From the NCBI GenBank assembly GCA_958298945.1, contig OY282605.1, forward strand, positions 108,992,267-109,056,266: a DNA stretch of 64,000 bases, given 5' to 3'. Position 1 is the stretch's first letter; every line of letters begins with the position of its first letter. A program made the translations under genes and the position numbers. This DNA is from Atherix ibis. Taxonomy: Eukaryota > Arthropoda > Insecta > Diptera > Athericidae. Under the pieces are notes generated by a model, which did not search any database, was not told the origin of the DNA, and was given only the letters and a program-made list of their open reading frames with translations. Positions 56,700-64,000 of the stretch are shown piece by piece.

Positions 56700-58407
56700 T
56701 TTTTGGGGGAAGAATATTGTCAATTTGAAAATATGTGTAGTTTTTATAGGTTCCACCAAGTTTACAGTTTTATTATAAATTTTTTCTTTTCTTTTCCATA
56801 ATTTATTTTTCGAATATGATTAAGTTTTAAGAAAAAATCCTATTTAAATTTTATGGTTTTTTTTTTATATATTTTTGTTGACATTTTTTTTTTGTTAACC
56901 AAAATTCTTAATATGAAAAAGAAATCACGCTTATTATGGTTATGCAAATTTTTTTGGCTCTTAATTTTAAGCAGTTAGTTTTTTTTTAATACTTAAATAC
57001 AGAAATATATACTTTTGGGATATTTATTGATAATTTTTAATGTTGTTTCCCATTGGGAAGGGTTTTTTTTTTTTTAAATTTCGTGCTTATTTTAAACCGC
57101 AAATATTTGTTAATTTTTTTTTACTTTTGTACTAATTCGAAATTACTCCTTTTGGTAAAAAGTTTTTTTGTTTCCAAACTAATACTTTTAATCAAAAGGC
57201 TTCCCTCCCTTCTTAATCAGACATGCTGCGTTTCAAGTTTTGTATTTACCATTTTTTTTTATTGATTATTTTTTTAAGTTTTAGTGAGCATTTTTTTCTT
57301 TGCATTTGAAATTTTTTCACTGGAAGAGATAATTATTCAACATTCCGGCATTTAATTATAAGCTAAGTCGTCTACGTGATTGTTAGACAATTATTCGGTT
57401 TACTAATATTGTTGGTAGGTGAACGTTAGTAATAAGGCCTTAAAGTCCCGGACATTTGTAGGTCGTATTGCTTTCCACATTTATATATTCAGTTCTTGAT
57501 CTCAACTATGTACATTTTTAATATGAAAAAAAGTAGATTAAAAAAAAAAAATAAAAATAAAAATAAAAATGTTAATTTTTTATTTTATTTTTTCAAGAAC
57601 AATTGTTAATTTTCTTATTCACAATAGTATGAAAGGATTTTTAGCACAATTCAAAAAAGTGATCACGAAACACGTAAAATATTCCGCCCAGTTTATTGGT
57701 TAAGCTTAGCATATGGCACGTGATTAATGGTCAATTGGCATTTTGTGTCACAATCTGTAATTTCATTGCCTACACATTATAAAATTTAACTAAAACAGGT
57801 TTTAATTTAATAAATAATAATAATAATAATAATAATAAACATATAAACAATAAGAAAAATTATAGTTATCCATTTACTGTCAAATTTTCTTTAATGTTGC
57901 GAGAAAAAGTATAGCAAAATTTCTGGTTAACACTTTAAGATGAATGGAATTAATTTTCATCGTAGACGATTTATGAATGAATTTTGTACAATATGATAAA
58001 TAGCTGATAAAACAAATTATTATAAATATTTACTGTTAGATTATGATAAATTAATGAAAAAGACTTAAAGATAGTCGTAGTAAAAGGGAAACATTATTCA
58101 TTACAAATTGGTATTTATTAGGTGTGATTAATGCTAATTTTTTATGAGCATTATTATAATTTTTTTAAATTTTAAATTGTTTTATATAAAAAAAATGTTT
58201 ATTTAAATAGTTTTTATATGATTTAGTTAAATTTTTATCGAAATTGGTTGCGATTAAGTGTAAAAGTTTATGCTAAACCAACAAATTGCTAAGAAAAACC
58301 TTACAAATGTTATGGTTTTCTCATTCATGAAACTTTTTCTTACAGTCGTTTACTTTTAAAATAGTTTTTTTAAATAAATTACTTTATAAAATAATTTTAT
58401 GAATATA
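56700..58407. other. AT-rich DNA, no gene seen
   Basis: T-rich to 57300, then mixed; no recognisable gene or transposon apart from the microsatellite at 57811. Confidence 0.5.
57811..57839. repeat. (AAT)n microsatellite
   Basis: About nine consecutive AAT/ATA triplets. Confidence 0.9.
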
Positions 58408-58481
58408 CCAGGTCTATAAGCTTAAATCCGCTGTTTTTTAGTAAAAAAAAAACAACAGCGGATTTAAGCTTATAGACCTGG
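58408..58481. repeat. 74-bp palindrome made of two mariner tips
   Basis: Arms 58408-58435 and 58454-58481 are perfect 28-bp complements (CCAGGTCTATAAGCTTAAAT then CCGCTGTT), flanked by TA on both sides, with an 18-bp A/T-rich centre. Each arm is the terminal repeat of the Mos1-like element. It forms the 3' end of the element at 58408-59687. Confidence 0.95.
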
Positions 58482-58510
58482 TATATTTTCATAGAAAGCA
58501 AAAACAAATT

Positions 58511-59524
58511 TATTCAAAGTACTTTCTCCCGCTAGCTACATATTTTTCACATCTCTCGGGCAATTTGTGGATACCACGCCAAAAAAATTCCTTCTCTTTC
58601 GAGGCAAATCACTTATCAAGCCATTTTCGGACGTCTTCGTAAGAATTGAAGTGCTGCTCATCAAGCGCGTGACCCATCGACGAAAACAGGTGGTAGTCGA
58701 AAGGGACAAGGTCTGGTGAATAAGCGGGGTGGGGTAGCACCTCTCAGTTGAGTGTCTCCAAGTAGTTTCGGACCATTTTTGACGTGTGCGATGGTGCGTT
58801 GTCGTGGAGGAAAATCAGTTTGTCATGTCTTTGTTGATAATCGGTCATTTTTTCACGCAGAGCATGGTGCAATTTGATCAGTTGTTGGTGGTAGCGGTGG
58901 GCATTGACATTTTTACGAGGTTTGAACATATCATAGTAGACGATACCCTGCTGATCCCACCAAACGCACCGCATCGTCTTCCGTCCGAAGCGATTTGCAT
59001 CGTCTTCCGTCCCACGATTTCTTGCGTTTAGGATTCTCGAAATATATCCACTTTTCATCGCCTGTTACAATCCGATGTAGGAACGTCTTTCTTTTTTTTC
59101 TGGCGAGCAAGATTTCGCATGTGTTTTGGCGTCGCTCCATCTGCCTATTGTTCAATTCATGCGGCACCAATTTTCGGATATTTCCAATCTTCGCCATGGC
59201 ACGCAGACGCATGGAAATGGCTGGTTGAGTAACACCCAATTGCTCCGCGAGCATTTTTTGCGATTGGGTATTGTCTTCGTCCAAAAGAGCCTGCAATTGA
59301 CGGTCGTCAACCTTCCTAGATCGATTTTCACGCGTCTTGTCCCACAAGTCAAAAATGCCATCTTTGGACCGACGAAACTAATCTCGGCACGTTGTTTCCG
59401 ATAAAACACTGTCACCATAGGGGTCCATAGGCATTCGATGCGATTCGGCAGCCGATTTCTTCAAATTGACGCAGAAAAGCAGAGCTTCCCGCATATGCTC
59501 TTTTTATGGCACAAAACTAGACAT
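58511..59524 (-). pseudogene. Mos1-like mariner transposase pseudogene (copy 2)
   Basis: ATG at 59524 opens MSSFVP then TAA (codon 7, as in copy 1), followed by KEHMREALLFCVNLKKSAAESHR. The second DNA-binding domain is open over LQALLDEDNTQSQKMLAEQL and VTQPAISMRLRAMAKIGNI, with LVPHELNNRQMERRQ after it. First catalytic Asp: IVTGDEKWIYFENPKRKKSW (about 59030-59090). A 13-bp duplication (CGGAAGACGATGC) near 58975-59010 with lost sequence breaks the frame, then RFGRKTMRCVWWDQQGIVYY. Second Asp in FLHDNAPSHTS (about 58775-58810), then TGA replacing Trp in TLNWEVLPH. SPDLVPFDYHLF holds the third Asp (34 residues apart). Ends SGRKYFE, stop at 58511-58513. At 338 codons it is close to the 345 of Mos1. 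Confidence 0.93.
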
Positions 59525-59689
59525 GATTACCAAAGGAAAAATGTATGTTGTTGTACGAAATTGCTGACAATGTGCACTGATTAATATTGACAGATGTCAA
59601 ACTCATAAAAAAAAGTATGGCGTGCCCATGGTAGCTTAATACGCTTACTCACGCCTTCTATAAGCGGATGTAAGCTTATACACGTGGTA

Positions 59690-60740
59690 GTCTTAATTTA
59701 TAATTGTGGGTTAATATTGGGAAGTTTGTTGAAAATCCTTGGACTTAAATCAAATTCCACATTACAATAATAATACTTTTGGGATTATTTGGAATTATAG
59801 AGCATATTGAAAAAGTCCTGGTGCATATAGAACCAGCTCAAAATGATTTCATAAATATAAAAAAATATAGGTTTTTTTATTTTAACTATTTGGAAAGAAG
59901 TTTTGATGTCATTACGATTTGTATTTCTTATACTGTAGCTTTTTTACCGACTATATCTTCAAAATTTTTAATTTCAGTATGTAACAAAAGAACTGAAAAT
60001 TATTTATCAGCAACACTGCTTTGTAAGGATTACAACCCATAGTATCTTGGGGCTATAGTTGAAAAAATCCATCCATTACCATTGAATGCTGAATACCATT
60101 CTTGGTAGATTACCCACCAAGTTTTTATTCTCAAAAATGTATTTTTTATTAATAAAACCCAGATAAAAAAGAGGTTTTTTCTCTGAAATAATAGCAATAA
60201 TAAAGAATATCTAAAAAAATAAAGTTGAATGCCTCGATCCTTTTTAAGTAATTGTTGATGAGTTTTTCGTATATTTCCGGCATTGATTGGACTATTTCTT
60301 GTTGGATATTAATTTTTATATATTCTAAAGTTTGAGCAGTGTCAAATTAGATTTAATTTATTTTAGTTTTCTTCATTATAATAAATTAAAGTAGTTACTG
60401 GATTGTCAACTTTCAATATAAAAAAAACAGAGATTATCTAGTACGAAATTGTGAAATATTCAAAAGCTTATGGAAAATATTAATGATACTGGGAATCATA
60501 AACCAATATTGAAAGCATATAAAATAGCATCGAACATGTTCGGAAACCCTGAGTTAAGCGTAAATAAAATCGATAATGTTATGTTGAGTTTCTGAGAGTC
60601 GCTTGAAGATAATCGGTAAATTCAACAGAGCATCCAAAGTATATCACCTCCTAGAATATTCGAAGATTTGATGAAACTGTCGATGAAGAATTACAGGATC
60701 TATTAGCCAGCGATCAAAAAATGTAATAGACACTAATTTG
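59690..60740. other. AT-rich DNA, no gene seen
   Basis: The 87-codon frame at 59779-60042 has no recognisable domain. Nothing else stands out. Confidence 0.5.
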
Positions 60741-61855
60741 AACAACTTAATAGCAGCAAGAAAAAACTGCAACAAGCAGTAATAAGAAACAAATAAGCGG
60801 CAATAAGCAGCAACAACAACAAGCCGCAACTGGCAGCAACAACACCAAACAAACAGCAACAAGCACAAGCAACTAGCCGCAACAAGCCGCAACAAACATG
60901 AACGCAGAAACAAGCAGAAACAATCACAACATGCAGCAACAAGCAGCAACGTAGCAAGAACAAGAAAAAAGTATCAACAAGCACAAGCAACAAGCCGCAA
61001 CATGCAGAAACAAGCAGTAACAATTGATGAGCAAGCCGTAAAAAGCAGCAACAATCAACAAAGAAGCCTCAACAACCAGTAACAATAAGAAACAAGCCGC
61101 AACATGCACAAACAAGCAGCAATAAGCAGCAACAAAACAAATAAGCAGCAACAAGCATAAACAACAAGCAGCAATAACAACAAACTGCAACCGGCAGCAA
61201 CAACACCAAACAAGCAGTAAGAAGCACAAGCAACAAGCAGAAACAATCAACAAAGAAGCCCAAAAAGGCAGCAACTCAGCAATAATAACAAATAAGCAGC
61301 AACAAGCGCAAGCAAAAAGCCTTAACAAGTCGCAAAAAGCAGCAAAAATCAACAAAAAAACCGCAAAAAGCAGCATCAATCAACAAAAAAGCCGCAACAA
61401 GAACAAACAAGCAGCAACAAGCCGCAACAATCAGAGACAATAAATAAAGCGGCAATAAGAAGCAACGCACCAACAACAACAAATAAGCTGCAACAAGCAC
61501 AAGCAACAAGCCACAACAAGCAGCAATAATCAACAAACAAGCCGTAAAACGCAGCATCAATCAACAAATAAGCCGCAATTAGCAGCAACAACAAGAAGCA
61601 AGTCGCAACAAGCACAAGCAATAAGCCGCAACAAGCACCAACAAGTAGAAACAATCAACAAATAAGCCGCAACAAACAGCAACAATCAACAAAGAAGCCG
61701 CAACAAGTAGCACCAATCAACAAAGAAGCCGCAGCAAGCAGCAACAACAACAAACAAGCCATAACAATCACCAACAATCAACAAACAAGCCGCGACAAGC
61801 AGCAACGTGCAGCAACAACGACCAATATTCAATAAGCAACAAATTCAGTAATTCA
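60741..61855. repeat. CAA/CAG-rich minisatellite, T-depleted plus strand
   Basis: About 1.1 kb of variants of AACAAGCAGC, AACAAGCCGC, AACAATCAACAA and GAAGCCGC in irregular order. The plus strand contains very little T. In its right half a composite of about 30-36 bp (CAATCAACAA, then AGAAGCCGC, then AACAAGCAGC) recurs several times. Frames on the opposite strand (L/C/V-rich, up to 151 codons) are artefacts of the repeat. Confidence 0.93.
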
Positions 61856-61859
61856 TAGA

Positions 61860-61915
61860 GCCGGGCCGGTAGCACAGCCACTGAGTCATGGTCCGACCAT
61901 AATTCTCAAGAAAAC
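61860..61915 (+). other. tRNA-like A-box motif
   Basis: GGGCCGGTAGCACAGCCACT resembles the 5' end of tRNA-derived SINEs (A box TRGCNNAGNNGG). A convincing B box is not visible downstream, so this is only a hint. Confidence 0.2.
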
Positions 61916-62039
61916 AGTTTTCCTCTCAACTTCTACTTTAATTTCCTTATCGCGATATCCTTTGCCGCCAAATGGCCTTCAGCTTCAGTGTTGTAAATCT
62001 TAGAATATAATAGTTTTGGGGAAAAAGAAATGCATTATT

Positions 62040-62665
62040 TTCTCCCTAAATGGTTGTAGGTGATGGGTCGAATTTCCATTTGCGAAGACTTGGCCAAAAG
62101 GAACGAAATCGACTCATTTCTTAAACGGATGTTGGCTGGGGATGAGAAATGGGTTCGTGATCAAAGCGCGGTGAAGCGGCTCAAACGGGGGCCCAATCAG
62201 GACTAATGCCCAGGAAGGTTTTGCTGTGCATTTGGTCGGACCAGAAAGGAATCATCTACTATGAGCTTCTTCCATATTGCCAAACACTAAATTCGGACTT
62301 CTACTATCAACAACTGGAACGCTTAAAGCTAGTGATTGATCAACAACTGGACCGCTTAAAGAGGAGAGGTTTTATGTTCCACCAGAACAACGCCAGGCCA
62401 CACATGTTTACACATATAGTTACTCGCCAGAAACTCCGGGAGCTTGGTTGGGAAGTATTGATGCATCCACCTTATAGTCCGGACCTGGCACTATGCAAAA
62501 CTTCCTTAGTGATAAGAATTTGGCATCAAGAGGATATTGTGAAAATTGCTTAGTCGTGTTTTTTGCCAATAGAGATCAGGGCTTTTCCGAGAGAAGCATT
62601 ATGACCTTACCTTTAAAATGGCAACGAATTATAAAACAATCCGAACTATGTTAAACAAAGTATTA
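62040..62665 (+). pseudogene. Mariner transposase fragment (fourth lineage)
   Basis: Reads ISICEDLAKRNEIDSFLKRMLAGDEKWV (about 62064-62155; first catalytic Asp in AGDE). After a stop it gives MPRKVLLCIWSDQKGIIYYELLP, DFYYQQLERLKLVI, FHQNNARPH (the second Asp is Asn, about 62380-62404) and TRQKLRELGWEVLMHPPYSPDLAL (62431-62493). The frame then shifts so that the SDYHLF segment with the third Asp is lost. A decayed tail (LASREDIVK, FANRDQGFSERSIMTLPLKWQRII) continues to about 62645. The HQDNARPH..LGWEVL style differs from the other mariners here. N-terminal domains and element ends were not found. Confidence 0.85.
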
Positions 62666-64000
62666 ACTGAAAATAATGACTATTGAGTTTTAAAAAAAAA
62701 AAATTAGTAAATGCATTACTTTAAATCCCGAATAAAAATAAAATAAAAACTTTCGGAAAGATTGGTTGACTTGTTGAAATAGGTTAATCTACAATATATG
62801 AAATAATTTAAACTGCAATAAATATGCTAGTTGACGTGGACTGGTTTAAGTGAAATAGTGCCTGTGGTGTAGTATAGATGTCGCATCGTATATTAAGAAT
62901 TCTTTCAAAAACTAACTCACTTTACCTAAGCTAGTATATCAGTTTTCATAGACAGTTTGGGAAAGTAGTTTAAATGAGCCAGTTTTAGCTTCACGGGTCT
63001 AGGCAAAAATTATGACCACGGAAGTAGTTTAAGATGAGCAGGTCTGGGCAAAAAGTGTAAATTGGGTCAATCTAGATGGCAAGCTATTTTAGATATACGT
63101 AGATAAAGTCCCGGTGGCTTAGTCCAGAAAAGATGTCGTTTAATTAGATTCCGGTAGTCGAATTACTGTGAATTTATTTTGCTACGACATATTCGAAATT
63201 TTATTTGTTTTTCTCTTATTACACGAAAAACGTATCAGCGACCATCTCAGATTAATTTGTTATTTTAATTATAGTTAAGAATCGTTTATTAGCAATTTTA
63301 TCTGGTTGGTCACACTACACTTGGTAAGTGTAACCAATAAAGTTATAGTCACCTGTAACATGATGTTCAACGCCAGCTTTTTGTATGTAATAATCTAAAT
63401 GTACAAAATAAAAACCCAAAAAGATAAATTGATTAACTAATCCAAATGTTCTAATTCATATGTGAAAGAAAACTCATCCAAGTGCTCACCAATCGAATTT
63501 CGTACCTGCTGCTGTTATCAGTTCGGCAAAGATTACATTATTTGTTATCACTATCGTATTGACTGGCTCAAAGGTGGGTGTAGGAAAGTAAAGAAATAAA
63601 TAAATAAATAAACAAACGTATACGATCCCATTGATTGTACACTTGATAAAAGTATTGACAAATTCATTGATTGAACATCAACGGGAACTAGTATGATAAC
63701 AGTTGCTGTTTGCTGTTCGAATAGGAAAATCCAATATCAGAAAATATTTAACGAACGATTCGATATCGGATGTCGGATGGCGATTATCTTCTTGTAGTCT
63801 CGTTGGGCCTATCGGTAAGCTTTCAATCGGATTGGATCAGGTGTTTGGAAAAGCAAAAGTTTTTCATTGAACAAATGTTAGTTTAGATAAGGCGATGGGC
63901 CTTTTGCCGCCCTTTTTCGCATTCCCGATTGTGATGTGGGGGCGTATGTGATAGACAGAACGTCTACGATTCCATGTGCTTATCTATCGTTCACATAAAA
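62666..64000. other. Intergenic DNA, no gene recognised; small repeats
   Basis: A diverged direct repeat lies at about 62965-63055 (GTAGTTTAA-ATGAGC-AG, then GGTCT-GGCAAAAA). Two A-box-like phrases followed by similar GATGTCG stretches occur at 62870 (TGTGGTGTAGTATAG) and 63112 (GGTGGCTTAGTCCAG). An (AAAT)n run lies at 63594-63613. The last 300 bp are GC-richer and look single-copy, without a frame I recognise. Confidence 0.45.

Larger units (their letters stand above)
58408..59687 (-). mobile_element. Mos1-like (mauritiana group) mariner, copy 2
   Basis: 1280 bp, about the size of Mos1, between TA sites (58406-58407 and 59688-59689). The right (5') tip is the complement of CCACGTGTATAAGCTTACAT; the left (3') end carries a duplicated, inverted tip (palindrome, listed separately). 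It shares a leader with copy 1 at 18617, including a 'GGCGTGAGT' stretch and a 'TACCATGG' stretch. Transposase is on the minus strand and nearly full length. Confidence 0.92.

Noticed and set aside
60644..61654. Several long Leu/Cys/Val-rich frames on the minus strand
   Set aside because: They are the antisense reading of the CAA/CAG minisatellite; low complexity, overlapping in several frames.
63108..63170. tRNA gene
   Set aside because: An A-box-like GGTGGCTTAGTCCAG and a weak B-box-like GTCGAATTAC are present, but no cloverleaf can be drawn by eye.

Overview
The window looks like a very AT-rich (roughly three quarters A+T by eye), gene-poor, repeat-rich piece of an insect nuclear genome, most likely a fly. 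The evidence is indirect. It holds Mos1-type (mauritiana group) mariners, several other mariner lineages, DD41D (rosa-like) relatives of mariner, Jockey-like non-LTR reverse-transcriptase relics, and a promoter-like block that resembles fly hsp70 promoters. I found no bacterial-style operons, no CRISPR array, no rRNA, no convincing tRNA gene and no intact host protein-coding gene. The only hint of a host gene is a GC- and CpG-elevated island with paired TCAGT initiator-like motifs near 36.2 kb.

Layout. 1-1.3 kb: DD41D relic split by a mariner. 3.2-4.2 kb: antisense DD41D relic. 4.5-7.5 kb: degenerate ~80-bp satellite split by a DD41D relic that itself carries a mariner tip. 9.2-10.5 kb: DD41D relic with an internal duplication, a perfect 41-bp hairpin and a Jockey-derived inverted repeat. 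12-12.9 kb: deleted mariner. 14.5-15.4 kb: Jockey relic with an inverted duplication. 15.7-17.4 kb: heat-shock-element cluster plus TATA-like box directly upstream of about 19 copies of an 82-bp tandem repeat. 17.4-17.7 kb: antisense Jockey relic. 18.4-21.3 kb: T-rich degenerate tract split by a Mos1-like mariner. 23.3-24.35 kb: 16-bp minisatellite. 27.8-28.7 kb: ~315-bp tandem repeat. 33.3-34.9 kb: mariner and DD41D relics. 35.3-36.3 kb: promoter-like island. 39.5-40.4 kb: mariner rearranged into a fold-back. 42.1-43.2 kb: tandem duplication. 44.3-44.6 kb: Jockey relic. 46.0-46.45 kb: mariner relic carrying an 84-bp insertion with 9-bp flanking repeats. 49.3-51.7 kb: nearly complete mariner, then a young deleted DD41D element. 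54.6-56.1 kb: long Jockey relic. 58.4-59.7 kb: Mos1-like mariner with a palindromic end. 60.7-61.85 kb: T-depleted CAA/CAG-rich minisatellite. 62.0-62.7 kb: another mariner relic. The rest is AT-rich DNA in which I see no genes.

How the parts relate. Every transposase seen is broken by stops, frameshifts, deletions or lost catalytic residues. Yet several copies share the same defects (a common 5' deletion in three mariners; the same stop at codon 7 in both Mos1-like copies), which suggests defective copies moved with transposase supplied elsewhere. Nested insertions give a relative order: DD41D copies are older than the mariners inside them, and the satellites are older than the transposons that split them. 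The most unusual unit is the heat-shock-type promoter facing a tandem-repeat array at 15.7-17.4 kb. It is a candidate for a heat-inducible satellite RNA locus, comparable in architecture to the Drosophila 87C alpha-beta repeats or hsr-omega.
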